The notes: a model not told the origin generated them from the letters alone. A stretch of 64,000 nucleotides of DNA from Tritrichomonas musculus (GCA_039105265.1 JAPFFF010000019.1:2202501-2266500); one strand, 5' to 3'. Shown: positions 9,268 to 18,649, numbered from the stretch's first letter. Translations and numbers: made by a program.

Positions 9268-9449
9268 TTCTTTTTTGTGATTCTGTATTCAACACCATCT
9301 GGTGTAACAATTTTGTAAACCCGATTTAGATATTGAGTTGTCTGGTTGTTCATATCATCTTTGTGTTTCTGATAGTACAGATTGAACTCCTCAATTGATT
9401 TAAAATTCTTTATTTCAGTAGTTATTTCATTAATTACTTTCAAATCCAT
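9222..9449 (-). CDS. Hypothetical protein, 75 residues
   Basis: This is a short basic, soluble protein (MDLKVINEITTEIKNFKS...YKIVTPDGVEYRITKKN) with a probable N-terminal helix and a small beta segment around residues 45-60. No family is recognised. The ATG lies about 30 bp from the 3' end of the next gene. Its 3' part overlaps the coiled-coil gene, which suggests the two are made from one minus-strand transcript. Confidence is moderate because of the small size. Confidence 0.5.
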   Translation of the reverse strand: MDLKVINEITTEIKNFKSIEEFNLYYQKHKDDMNNQTTQYLNRVYKIVTPDGVEYRITKKNCQKKVQNELGEIYF

Positions 9450-9479
9450 TTAGAATAAAAAAATACAATTTAATCATTT

Positions 9480-9743
9480 TCATGCTACTTCATCAATTAA
9501 ACTTTTACCAATTTTAAGACCTTTGTAAGCAAAATTTAATCCTGTATCAATTGCTCTAACAGCATCACCAATAAGAGGTATTCCACCCAAAACAGGTTTT
9601 ACAGCATTAGTTACTCTTTTACCAACTTCAACAACTTTGGGAAGTGCTTTACCAACCTTAGTTGCAACATTCTTAATTGTATTGCCTACAGATTTAAAAG
9701 CGTTTTTCATTTTTTTGAAGATTCCGATACCCATTGTTTTCAT
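9480..9743 (-). CDS. Small basic amphipathic virion-type peptide (87 residues)
   Basis: A basic, Gly/Val/Lys-rich peptide starts MKTMGIGIFKKMKNAFKSVGN and contains repeated amphipathic segments (KVGKALPKVVEVGKRV, PVLGGIPLIGDAV). The design resembles small membrane-active minor capsid or core peptides of adenovirus- and Polinton-type viruses. The 171-residue protein of the family-C element (40871-41386) has a similar N-terminal run (FFNNAFNSVKSGFGKASKF). An alternative start four codons in (MGIGIFKK) would expose an N-myristoylation-type glycine. It is divergent from the capsid gene, about 85 bp apart, with a hairpin between them. The function is inferred. Confidence 0.6.
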   Translation of the reverse strand: MKTMGIGIFKKMKNAFKSVGNTIKNVATKVGKALPKVVEVGKRVTNAVKPVLGGIPLIGDAVRAIDTGLNFAYKGLKIGKSLIDEVA

Positions 9744-9783
9744 TACGAAAAAAGACCCATAATAGTACTTTTTTTGTTATTCA

Positions 9784-9800
9784 TTCAAACTTCGTTTGAA
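9784..9800. repeat. Perfect hairpin upstream of capsid gene
   Basis: TTCAAAC-TTC-GTTTGAA, seven-base arms with a TTC loop, lies 28 bp before the major capsid start, in the divergent promoter region between the capsid gene and the 87-residue gene. Confidence 0.7.
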
Positions 9801-9827
9801 AGTCTTTTTATTCCATAAAAAGTCAAA

Positions 9828-11852
9828 ATGTTGTATCGCAACGAAAGAGCACATAATTACAAAATTGAAGCAGGAAACGTTCTTGATACATTTAATAAGA
9901 TGCGTGAAATGATTAATACTAATGATGGTACACGCTCATTTTCATTCAGAACTGTTGATTGTCATGACCAACCTGCACCATTTCATCAAGGACAATATTC
10001 TCAAATCAGTTTAACGCATCCAGACCATTTCATATCTGATGTTGATAAAGGATTCTTAACATTTCATGTCAAATTGGATTTACAATTGAATACTGATTTA
10101 GCTAAATTACAACAAATTGATGACCCAAATAACTTCTACAAATTATTCGTCGGACTTAAATCTTCAAATCAATTATTCGACAGATTGGAAATTCTTCATA
10201 ATAATGTAAATGTTGGATATCAGCAAAACGAATGTGTTCGAGAAGGATTTTTATACTCTGCTGTGAAACCAGAAACTGAAAAAAAGCGAAGACGATTTGT
10301 TCATTCACTTTGGGAAAATGTTTCAAATTATTCGCAAACTGTTGCAGGTACTTATGTTAATCTAAATTCATTCAAATCTAATGGTAAATCACAAGTTGAA
10401 TTTGATTTGAACGTTCCATTTGATGATTTACTTGCCCTTCAAGCTTTCGATTTATTCCCAAATGGAATCATAGGTGATTTATCAATTCGTTTCCAAGTAA
10501 CTCCTGCAGGATTAGTTTGGGCAGCAATTGACCCTTATACTGTTGCTGAAACAAAGGCTTATCTTGAAGATAATGATTCTGTTACATCTGCTGAATTAGA
10601 ACGATTGAAAGAAATTAAAGCTCGCGGTCATTTGAAACATCAATTTACACAAATTGGTAATGAAGCTATTATACCAGGACCTGGAACTCCATCTCCAGAC
10701 CCATCTCCCGAACCATCTCCTGAACCAACTCCAGACCCATCTCCTGAACCAACTCCAACACCTGTTAAATACAAGATTCAATATCGAATTGGTGAACAAT
10801 GGGATAATGATGATGGAAGTACTGGTTACACTGATATTCTTACAGATTTGGAATTCAATTTCAGTTACACAAAGGAAGAATTTGAAGAATTTGGACTCCA
10901 ACCAGGTGCAACTGATGAAGAAATTTGTGTTCATAATCCTGCTGTAACATTACCTCCATTAAATCATTCTGACAAGAATGGAAGATATTATGCTTGGCAA
11001 ATTGTTAAAACACCAGTTGTTTCTGCTAAGCAGACTCTTCAATCAATTCATGATGCTAAATCACAACTTCACAACGAAACATATTCATCACAGAAAGCCA
11101 CATTAACTGTAAACAGAATGACAATCACATTATGTAAATCAAATATGCAAGGGTATGGTGTATGTGAATCTACTAGAAGAGGAATTGAAAATATTCTCCG
11201 TGAAGGAATTATAATCCCATCTCAGAAAGTTGATTACCATTCATTCCCAATTGCTCCTGCCGCAAATGGAATTAAGTCAACATTGAATATTCCATTAATT
11301 AATGTTACAACAATGTCAATTATGTTTCCAAAGCATCATAATGACCTCACTGTTTTCGAAAATCCAGTATATCAAAATTGTTATCTCAATATTGGAGGAA
11401 AGAACTTCCCAGATGAAAATGTTTCAACAATTGGTGCAAGATTCTTTGAGAATCAATTAACCGCTGGAGACCTTGATGCAATCGCATTACAATGCACTAA
11501 AGAATTTGAGGACTCAATGACTATGCCAAAGAATGATGCAAACGGAGTTCGCTACAAGAATACTTTAAGTGATGCTTCTAGCTTTGTTTTCAATATTCAA
11601 ACTGAACGTTCATCTGCTGGTTATTGTTATGATGGTTTGGATGGTGGATTTGGTAACATTCAAGTTCAGGTTAATGGTCAACCAATATATACAGGTCCAA
11701 ATGATACTTACTATAATGTTAATGAAGAAGGTACAGTACATCCACCCCCAACACAATTATGGCTCACAAGAGATACCTATTTCAAATTAAGTTTGAATGG
11801 TTTAGAGTACATCGATGATGAATCTCCAGCTGGTTCACAAATAAACGCATAA
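9828..11852 (+). CDS. Major capsid protein (double jelly-roll type)
   Basis: The length (674 residues), position and pattern fit a Polinton double-jelly-roll major capsid protein. It shares FTQIG(N/E)E and the later block FP-KH...F-NP...NIGGKNFP with the family-C capsid protein at 38596-40194, which supports homology between the two. Residues about 284-313 are a Pro/Ser/Glu linker (PSPEPSPEPTPDPSPEP) leading into an extra domain (about 314-375, YKIQYRIGEQW...) that the family-C protein lacks. This may be a surface loop or decoration. The start follows AAAAAGTCAAAATG. The integrase follows on the same strand about 60 bp later. Confidence 0.85.
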   Translation: MLYRNERAHNYKIEAGNVLDTFNKMREMINTNDGTRSFSFRTVDCHDQPAPFHQGQYSQISLTHPDHFISDVDKGFLTFHVKLDLQLNTDLAKLQQIDDPNNFYKLFVGLKSSNQLFDRLEILHNNVNVGYQQNECVREGFLYSAVKPETEKKRRRFVHSLWENVSNYSQTVAGTYVNLNSFKSNGKSQVEFDLNVPFDDLLALQAFDLFPNGIIGDLSIRFQVTPAGLVWAAIDPYTVAETKAYLEDNDSVTSAELERLKEIKARGHLKHQFTQIGNEAIIPGPGTPSPDPSPEPSPEPTPDPSPEPTPTPVKYKIQYRIGEQWDNDDGSTGYTDILTDLEFNFSYTKEEFEEFGLQPGATDEEICVHNPAVTLPPLNHSDKNGRYYAWQIVKTPVVSAKQTLQSIHDAKSQLHNETYSSQKATLTVNRMTITLCKSNMQGYGVCESTRRGIENILREGIIIPSQKVDYHSFPIAPAANGIKSTLNIPLINVTTMSIMFPKHHNDLTVFENPVYQNCYLNIGGKNFPDENVSTIGARFFENQLTAGDLDAIALQCTKEFEDSMTMPKNDANGVRYKNTLSDASSFVFNIQTERSSAGYCYDGLDGGFGNIQVQVNGQPIYTGPNDTYYNVNEEGTVHPPPTQLWLTRDTYFKLSLNGLEYIDDESPAGSQINA

Positions 11853-11910
11853 AATTGAGATTTGATTTGAGATATTTTTTTTGCTTCTGAATTACCTTAT
11901 TGTATTCGAA

Positions 11911-13329
11911 ATGTCAAAAACAAAATCTCTCAGAATTTATGATAAAGAATATCCTTCATTATTGAAATATCCATTCAAATCGAAAGACAAATACGTTGAA
12001 ACTGATTTACAACCTGTTTTCAACACAAACATTAAAACAGAACCTTTCATACCTGATTTCAAACTCAAAGCATGCAAAAAAATGTCAAAACCAAATTTCT
12101 CAAATGAACCAGGATGTTGGGAAGCCGATTTGATGTTCTCACATTATTATGCAGATGTTGAACATCCAATTAAACAAGAGCAAATCAATCTCGTTTTGAT
12201 AAATGTGAATACTAGATATCTAATTGTTGAACCAATGTCATACAAAAGTGAAATAACTCAAACTTTAAAACGAATTGTTGAAAAGAATCCTAAGTTTGAA
12301 TTCAAGACAATCAAATGTGATGGTGAATCTGGATTTGTTAGTTTAAAAGATGAATGTATTGTATTGAAAGATAATACAAAAGTAATTCTCAAAACAGATA
12401 TCTCAAATGATTTACAAGAAGCATACAATTATAAACCTGAGCTAAGAAATCAAGTTAGAAATGAAATTCTTTTAAAAACTAATTTGAAAACGTTAATAGC
12501 ATTTTTGAAAAAAAGTGGATATAAAAATGTTATCAAGTCACCAATTGCCCGCAACGCGGGCCAGGCAGCCCATGGCTGCTTCTCAAAAATTGAGTTGAAA
12601 ATTGACGATATCAATGATTATTACCCAGTCAAATTTGTAATTAATTCTTCCCCTTACGCTCTCGCTCATAAAAATGTTGATTCTGTAATTAGAACTCTTA
12701 GAAATGCCTTCGGAATGGATAATCGAAGAATTGCTGATTATAATCTCATGAGACAAATGGTGAACTTCTATAATAACACTCCTCACAATTCATTGAGATT
12801 TCGGAATTATGATTATAATGAAGATGAATTATCTGAATATCAAGGTTCTGGATTGATTCCTCCAACTAAATGGATTTATTATTCTCCAGTTCAAGTTCAA
12901 AACAATGTTGATTTGGAATGGAAGTATATTCGAATGATGAAAATGAAATTGAGAAAGATAAATGAAAAACAGAAGTTGAAAGGCTTACTTAATTACAAAC
13001 GTGGTAACATTATTTTGATACATCTTGACAGAGGTAAGACTCAAAAAAAGCATGAAAAACGACGTCGTGTATTTGATGATATAGCTGAATTCATTTGTTA
13101 TCAAAACGGTAATGTTAAATGTAGATTGTTAAATCCATATCACACATTCAGTAAAACAAAGGATGGTTTAGTCTCATACGAGAAATCTGAGAAAGGTAGA
13201 ATTGCCAAAACTGATGATGAGAAAGCAATTATTGAAGTCCCAATAATTTACACGAAATATGTTTGTGATTCTATCGAAGACTTGAACGATGATTATAAAC
13301 AGTATTTCATATTAAATGACTTGCTGTAG
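11911..13329 (+). CDS. Polinton integrase (RVE/retroviral-type)
   Basis: The core shows the RNase H-fold integrase pattern: WEADLMF (about residue 68), IKCDGESGF (about 132) and the C-terminal core helix with YNNTPHNSL (about 286), typical of Polinton integrases. A basic C-terminal domain follows (about 365-440, KRGNIILIHLDRGK...), probably an SH3/chromo-like DNA or chromatin contact. It would insert the element into host DNA. I chose ATG 11911 because it follows TATTCGAA like other starts here; a longer frame exists from 11881. A GC-rich hairpin patch (12548-12579) encodes residues RNAGQAAHG within the core. It is last but two in the plus-strand run. Confidence 0.88.
   Translation: MSKTKSLRIYDKEYPSLLKYPFKSKDKYVETDLQPVFNTNIKTEPFIPDFKLKACKKMSKPNFSNEPGCWEADLMFSHYYADVEHPIKQEQINLVLINVNTRYLIVEPMSYKSEITQTLKRIVEKNPKFEFKTIKCDGESGFVSLKDECIVLKDNTKVILKTDISNDLQEAYNYKPELRNQVRNEILLKTNLKTLIAFLKKSGYKNVIKSPIARNAGQAAHGCFSKIELKIDDINDYYPVKFVINSSPYALAHKNVDSVIRTLRNAFGMDNRRIADYNLMRQMVNFYNNTPHNSLRFRNYDYNEDELSEYQGSGLIPPTKWIYYSPVQVQNNVDLEWKYIRMMKMKLRKINEKQKLKGLLNYKRGNIILIHLDRGKTQKKHEKRRRVFDDIAEFICYQNGNVKCRLLNPYHTFSKTKDGLVSYEKSEKGRIAKTDDEKAIIEVPIIYTKYVCDSIEDLNDDYKQYFILNDLL
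12548..12579. repeat. Hairpin patch inside integrase gene
   Basis: CCCGC-AAC-GCGGG (12548-12560) and GCAGCC-CAT-GGCTGC (12565-12579) are perfect inverted repeats, each with a three-base spacer, four bases apart. They are strongly GC-rich against AT-rich coding DNA and keep the frame open. Confidence 0.8.
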
Positions 13330-13343
13330 GCAAGGCTTTTTTT
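13320..13343 (+). terminator. Stem-loop plus T-run at integrase stop
   Basis: CTTGC-TGTAG-GCAAG spans the integrase stop codon and is followed by GC and a run of seven T. It has the shape of a transcription-end hairpin, but this is a eukaryotic genome, where such signals are not the usual terminators, so its function is open. Confidence 0.35.
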
Positions 13344-13360
13344 GTTCTTGAAAACAAAAA

Positions 13361-13738
13361 ATGTTGACAAATGAGATAAAAAAAGATGTTTACTCAATGA
13401 AGCAACCAGTTACAAAACGCTATTTTCACACTCAAGATAAAGAATTTACTTTACCAAGTGAATTTGTATCAAGTCGAAATAAGAAATTTATTGTTGTACA
13501 GTATGTTGGAGCAATTGTTAAGGATACTCTTGTTGGGGATTTGATGGTACACTCAAATATTGTACAACAAGATGGTTATTGTGATTGTTTCATTATGTTG
13601 GCAAACAGACGTCAAACTAAATATCGTAAATATGAGTTTCTTGGTCATGAACGTAATTTTAAAATTTGGTTCACAGATTTATATGGGAACTCAATTGAAC
13701 CATCTGCTTTTGTAATGAGTTGCCTATTAATCTTTTAA
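13361..13738 (+). CDS. Putative minor capsid/penton-like protein (125 residues)
   Basis: This compact beta-rich protein has the segments KFIVVQYVGAIVKDTLVGDLMVHSNIV and FKIWFTDLYGNSIEPSAFVMSCLLIF. The closing pattern, a strand with (F/I)-W-F-x-D-x-x-G-N-x-I-x-P and then a hydrophobic strand, is what I know from single-jelly-roll virion proteins of polinton-like viruses. It lies between the integrase and a 391-residue gene on the same strand, close to the capsid gene. The assignment is tentative; it could be another small virion protein. Confidence 0.4.
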   Translation: MLTNEIKKDVYSMKQPVTKRYFHTQDKEFTLPSEFVSSRNKKFIVVQYVGAIVKDTLVGDLMVHSNIVQQDGYCDCFIMLANRRQTKYRKYEFLGHERNFKIWFTDLYGNSIEPSAFVMSCLLIF

Positions 13739-13808
13739 ATAGGTTTTTTTTTGTTTGCCAGGCACCGAATAGCCATTTAGGCCTTATTATTTTTGTTCCA
13801 AATGAAAA

Positions 13809-14984
13809 ATGATACGTAAAACAAAGGATAAAAATAAAGAAGTATTAACAGCAGAACAAGAATCTAATTTAATTGATAAGGATGCTATTATTCTAGATAG
13901 AACTCACACATTATATTCATATATTGATAAAAAAGATAAGAAAGTTTACTTCTATTTGAGTAGTAATTATCAAGATTTATTTGTTTTTATGGAAGGTGAT
14001 AATATATTGTTAAATTTACCTAAGAAAGTTGATATGAATACAAAAATGAACATCTTAGATAATAAACGTCCTTATTTAAAAAGAAAATTTGTCATTTCTA
14101 TTGAAATTGGTTCCAAAATTGGAAATACGGATATTAAATTTGTTGAAAGATGGTTTGATGAACTAAATAAATCATATATTGTATTAATGGAAGATTGTGG
14201 ATATAAATATGCTATTAAAGAAACAAATAATTTCTGTTTTGAATTAGATTCCGAAGGAGATGTAAATAGAAAAATCAAACCACTTCCGTTACACATATTT
14301 CTTTGTTTCAAATCTGAAACTTTTATGAATGAATGGAATCGTGTTGAATTACGAAATTTGGATGAGGAAGCTGATTTAAAAAAATTTAAATATGAATTTC
14401 AAAATTGGCATTACCATTTTCCTGTAATTAATGTATTTAAATCTAATTATGTAAGTCCATTATTAAAAGTCCATTTTAATGAAACTCCTGAAAGCCTTGA
14501 ACCATTAATGGATATTTCAGAAAATGATAATGATGGTAAATATGAAACAAGTAATGTCGATATCAATAATAAATATGATTATGATGAAATAAGACCTAAA
14601 AAAATAAATCCTCCAGTTCCATCTATGTTACAAGGTTCGGATAAAGAAACCGAGAGTACGACTACAATGAAACCAGGTGTTGAGACATTACCGAGCTCTA
14701 TTTTCAGCAATGTATCGACCTCAAATACATGGATGAAACCTCAAAGCTCTGTACAACAAAATCCTAATAACTTTAGTCCAATGAATTACTTTCAACCCAC
14801 AACATTTAATATGCCAACAGGTACTAATTTTAATTTTAATACAGAGCCAAAAAAATCATCTTTAACTAGTGAAACAAATAATGCAACCAATGGAAACTTA
14901 CCAAAGATTAATGAGAGTAAGTCAGAAAACAAACCAAAAACACATATATCAACTTTCAGATTACCAAAAAATAAAACAGATTAA
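13809..14984 (+). CDS. Hypothetical protein, 391 residues, with N/S/P-rich tail
   Basis: No family is recognised. Residues 1-215 look folded (mixed alpha/beta, LYSYIDKKDKKVYFYLSSN, KFVISIEIGSKIG, LHIFLCFKSETF). From about residue 230 the sequence is low-complexity and rich in Asn, Ser, Thr and Pro, with scattered aromatic residues (NNFSPMNYFQPTTFNMP, NFNFN), like a flexible linker or tail. The end is Lys-rich. It follows the 125-residue gene on the same strand and converges on the 810-residue gene. No paralog is visible in the window, so it may be specific to this copy. Confidence 0.6.
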   Translation: MIRKTKDKNKEVLTAEQESNLIDKDAIILDRTHTLYSYIDKKDKKVYFYLSSNYQDLFVFMEGDNILLNLPKKVDMNTKMNILDNKRPYLKRKFVISIEIGSKIGNTDIKFVERWFDELNKSYIVLMEDCGYKYAIKETNNFCFELDSEGDVNRKIKPLPLHIFLCFKSETFMNEWNRVELRNLDEEADLKKFKYEFQNWHYHFPVINVFKSNYVSPLLKVHFNETPESLEPLMDISENDNDGKYETSNVDINNKYDYDEIRPKKINPPVPSMLQGSDKETESTTTMKPGVETLPSSIFSNVSTSNTWMKPQSSVQQNPNNFSPMNYFQPTTFNMPTGTNFNFNTEPKKSSLTSETNNATNGNLPKINESKSENKPKTHISTFRLPKNKTD

Positions 14985-15039
14985 ATATTTTTTTATACTT
15001 CAGCTTCAGAATCATCATCGGATTCAACTTCAACTTTAG

Positions 15040-17472
15040 CTAGTTTTTCATCAGTTCTTGATTTATATATGTTTTGTCGCGATAATCATCATACATTGAT
15101 TTATACAAATTTTTAACTTCAATGTAATTTCCGCCAACATTCAAATCAATATGTTTATCAATATTTGAACCAAAGTGTTCTCGTAATTGTTTCTTTTCTT
15201 CTTTAGTCAATTTATTTTCCAATATTTCCCGTGCTAATTGTGTAAATCGTTCTTTCTTTTCTTCTGTATGTCCAAGTCCAACGTTAATTATTAGTTCAAT
15301 TGTTAGGGATAATATTTCTCCTAATCGTGCTGATATTTCAGCTAAACCATTTATTTCACCGCCAATTGGGATAACATCTTTCATATTATTATTATAATCT
15401 TCTTGAATCTTAAGACCTAATTCAGAATTTACTGCTTTTGAGTGTACTTTTTTATATTTAACCCATTCATTCCAATTATTACATTCATGTGTTTTCATTA
15501 CTTTCAATTCATATTGTAAAATAAATACAGCAGTACATATTTTTAAATAACTGAATATACCCTTCAATGGTTCCAAAAATTGATAATTTCCCTGTTGTTC
15601 ATCATCTCCAAATATATTAAAGAGTGCTAATTGCCATATTTTTGAAAAGATTGAACTCCATAATCCTCTTGCATTAAGTTTGGTGCTGACTTTGGGTTTA
15701 GATAAACCAACCTTCTGATAAGCATTAACTGCTTTAATGAACTTTTCATCATATTTAGTCTTGATTTTACCAGCATCCCATTGGTCTTGTTTATAATTCC
15801 ATGTTTTAGTAGTACCAGTAAGATTTTTCATCCATACTTCAAATGGTTCTATTTTTTTATTTTGTTCTGCAGCTTTAATGCGTTCGGTTTGCCATAATTT
15901 CTTATAGGGGTCTGCTTTAACAAGACGGAAACCATTAATTATAACAGGTTTACCACGAGTGTCAACAATAACGATGTCCTCTACTTTGTCGCCATTTAAG
16001 TCACAAATTGGATTACCAAGAGGGTCTTTAGTGTCTCTCCTTGCAGGAATTAATCGATATAATGGATATCCATTTTTATCAAATTTCTTCTTACAATAGG
16101 CTTCTGCGCCATCTCTTGTAGCACATTTTGGAGAGAATTTAATACGATAATTACCATTAATAAGAATATCAAATAATTCCCCTCGGAATTTACTAACATC
16201 AATACTTTGTTTATTTTCGAAAATGTATAAGTCATTTAAACGTTTTTGTGAAGCTTCAAATGTTTTACCAGCACGTTTACCAGTTGGGACAGACTGCATA
16301 TAATTATTTTTGAATTCAGCAGTATCGATTGGAGATACACCTTCTGGTGATGCAATATCAACATTAAATAAATCATCGTAGTTTTCAGAACTAACTACGG
16401 GTTTTTTAGATGGTGATTTAAATACAGGCTTTGACATTGATTTAGGAATGGAAAAATATTCATTATCAACATTATTATCGTCAGAACTTTGTGAATCACT
16501 ATTCATGTTAAAAAATATTTCTCGGTCACCATTTTCTATAATATACTTTATTAATTGTTTGAGCTTCTTTTTGTTTTTAGGCTCAGTTGTTTCTTCAAAT
16601 ATGTTTGTTTCGCGTATTGCATCATGTAATTGTAATACAAGTTTTTTTACTCTGATGTCAGAATCATCTTTGGGATTTATAGCTCGATTATAATAACCAT
16701 AAAGGTTTTCAGCAGTAAATTCATCGTTTAATAAGCCAAATTTCTTAAGTTGATTAGCATCAATTGTAGAAGATTTATTGTAAGCATCTAATAATTGTTG
16801 ACCTTCTTGATTAGTTTCTGCTATCTTTCTCATTGTTTCAATATTGGTTTTCCTTCTAATATTCTCAAATTGCATTAGGTTATTTATATTATCTGATGCC
16901 TCATTGTTTTTATGTGAGTCTATATTATTTGTCAATGATTTGACAAGTGATTGAATCTGTGCGGTATCTTTTTTATTGAATACTGAATACTTCTCTGAGT
17001 CATCAGCAATACGATAAAATAATTGTAAAGCATTAATATGATTACTATCAAGTATAACTAAGTCATTAAGTGATTCAATGTCTTTATTAAGTCGATTTCT
17101 GAAATAATGGTCTGCTAAATCGGGCTCCTCCTCCTCTTCAATTTGTGGAATGGAAACAGGTTTTTCTTTATTTTTCAGATAGTTGGTTAAATCAATAAAG
17201 TAATTCGCTTTTGAATCAAGTATTTTAGCTAATTCATTTTTTTGTCTTGAAGTTCCTTTAGGCTTTGCGTTATATTTATCAAGCATATCTTTTAAATTTG
17301 TTTTTACATCTTTGACATAGTTACGAGGATTCTTAAGATACTCAATAATATTACCAATAATTGTTGTTATTTGTGTTAACTTACTATTTTGGAACATGAA
17401 TACGAGCATATCTTGATAGTCCCTTTTTTTTACTTCGTTTAGTATGAAATCTTCGTTTATGTTTGTTATCAT
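15040..17472 (-). CDS. Conserved large Polinton protein (810 residues), paralog of 46032-48650
   Basis: The function is unknown, but the gene is conserved: residues about 425-560 (RGELFDILINGNYRIKFSPKCATRDGAEAYC...DPLGNPICDLNGDKVEDIVIVDTRGKP...) are closely matched in the protein at 46032-48650, and both genes lie just upstream of, and divergent from, the fibre-like region. The N-terminal 400 residues are helical and charged, with an acidic patch (EEEEEPDLADH). The DLNGDKVEDIVIVD segment resembles Asp-rich calcium-type loops, but no known domain is claimed. The divergent overlap with the fibre gene is only a few bases. A virion or attachment role is inferred from this pairing. Confidence 0.72.
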   Translation of the reverse strand: MITNINEDFILNEVKKRDYQDMLVFMFQNSKLTQITTIIGNIIEYLKNPRNYVKDVKTNLKDMLDKYNAKPKGTSRQKNELAKILDSKANYFIDLTNYLKNKEKPVSIPQIEEEEEPDLADHYFRNRLNKDIESLNDLVILDSNHINALQLFYRIADDSEKYSVFNKKDTAQIQSLVKSLTNNIDSHKNNEASDNINNLMQFENIRRKTNIETMRKIAETNQEGQQLLDAYNKSSTIDANQLKKFGLLNDEFTAENLYGYYNRAINPKDDSDIRVKKLVLQLHDAIRETNIFEETTEPKNKKKLKQLIKYIIENGDREIFFNMNSDSQSSDDNNVDNEYFSIPKSMSKPVFKSPSKKPVVSSENYDDLFNVDIASPEGVSPIDTAEFKNNYMQSVPTGKRAGKTFEASQKRLNDLYIFENKQSIDVSKFRGELFDILINGNYRIKFSPKCATRDGAEAYCKKKFDKNGYPLYRLIPARRDTKDPLGNPICDLNGDKVEDIVIVDTRGKPVIINGFRLVKADPYKKLWQTERIKAAEQNKKIEPFEVWMKNLTGTTKTWNYKQDQWDAGKIKTKYDEKFIKAVNAYQKVGLSKPKVSTKLNARGLWSSIFSKIWQLALFNIFGDDEQQGNYQFLEPLKGIFSYLKICTAVFILQYELKVMKTHECNNWNEWVKYKKVHSKAVNSELGLKIQEDYNNNMKDVIPIGGEINGLAEISARLGEILSLTIELIINVGLGHTEEKKERFTQLAREILENKLTKEEKKQLREHFGSNIDKHIDLNVGGNYIEVKNLYKSMYDDYRDKTYINQELMKN

Positions 17473-17486
17473 TTATTATTCCCAAA

Positions 17487-18620
17487 ATGTTCACGATAGA
17501 ACAAGCGGGTACTATAAAAAAAGTAAATACAATTGATGAATTGATAATAGAATATATCAAGAAATATGCTTGCCAATGCAATAACGGAAATAATTTAGGG
17601 TCAAGCTTAAATACTGAGGAATTGAAAGAATTATTAAAACCATATGCAAAAACAACTGATTTATTTGATTATTTGAAAACAGAGGAATTCAATAAAGAAT
17701 TATTAAAGTATGCTAGTAGTGAAGAAATTGAAAACGCTGTTAATACATTACGTGATTACGTTGTTAACAACTTTGCATTATCAACTGACATACCTGAAAT
17801 ACCTACAGATTTGGTTAATGAATCTGCTTTGACAACTGCTTTGGAGCCATATGCGAAGCTTACGAACTTAAGTGAGTACGCGAAGACTCAGGACTTGCCA
17901 GATATGACATTGTATGCAAAAAAAGAAGACATTCCAGAACCAGTTGATTTATCAAATTATGCTTTGACAACAGATATGACCCTTGCTATTGAGCAAGTGA
18001 AAAGCGATATCCCAGAGATTATTGAGGGGCAAACAACTATTCAATTCAAAATCGTCAATAATACAATTCCTGATTTAGATTACAACACATATCATGAACT
18101 GATTGAGCAATATGGGTTGGATATTGTATCATCAGACAGTTACTATACAGGTCATTATGTTCACGTAGATTATTCGTACAATAACGATGATGATGAACAA
18201 CCCTCTCAGATAATGCGGATGGAAGGAAGTGATTCAAGTCTTTGGTTTTTGTATGATTGTCATGAATTAATAAATCCAGGAACTGGTGAATCACCAGAAG
18301 TTTTATCGTGTTCAATTACCAAAAATATCGAACCAACAGACAGAAACGCTTATTCGGCTAGATATGTATCGAACACTTATGCTTTGAAGACGGATATACC
18401 TAAACCTGTTGACTTGACACCGTATTATACTAGTGCACAAGCTGATGAGAAGTTTGTTGATGAGGATGAATTGGCTTATGAATTAAATAAGTATGCATTG
18501 AAAACAGAAATCCCAACAATTCCATCTGATTTGGTTAATGAATCTGCATTGAGTACTGCATTATATGGTACTGAATTGAATATTGAATATCCGAATCCGT
18601 TCGTGATTATATATTTGTAA
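17487..18620 (+). CDS. Fibre-like protein, N-terminal part
   Basis: The product has phage tail-fibre character: short repeats of the type YALKTDIPEPVDL and YAKLTNLSEYAK, separated by predicted beta segments, and a conserved N-terminal block (MFTIEQAG...TIDELIIEYIKKYAC). The homolog at 49194-50894 begins at the equivalent methionine, so I set the start at 17487 rather than 17463. Such repeats build trimeric fibres in phages and adenoviruses, so a cell-attachment role is likely. The region as a whole (this and 18650-20050) looks broken, with about one break. Confidence 0.72.
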   Translation: MFTIEQAGTIKKVNTIDELIIEYIKKYACQCNNGNNLGSSLNTEELKELLKPYAKTTDLFDYLKTEEFNKELLKYASSEEIENAVNTLRDYVVNNFALSTDIPEIPTDLVNESALTTALEPYAKLTNLSEYAKTQDLPDMTLYAKKEDIPEPVDLSNYALTTDMTLAIEQVKSDIPEIIEGQTTIQFKIVNNTIPDLDYNTYHELIEQYGLDIVSSDSYYTGHYVHVDYSYNNDDDEQPSQIMRMEGSDSSLWFLYDCHELINPGTGESPEVLSCSITKNIEPTDRNAYSARYVSNTYALKTDIPKPVDLTPYYTSAQADEKFVDEDELAYELNKYALKTEIPTIPSDLVNESALSTALYGTELNIEYPNPFVIIYL

Positions 18621-18649
18621 AACCATACTTACCAGAAACCGATATACAT

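Noticed and set aside
10596-10934. Opposite-strand Trp/Arg-rich open frame in the capsid gene
   Set aside because: It is a shadow of the Pro/Ser/Glu linker codons of the capsid gene.
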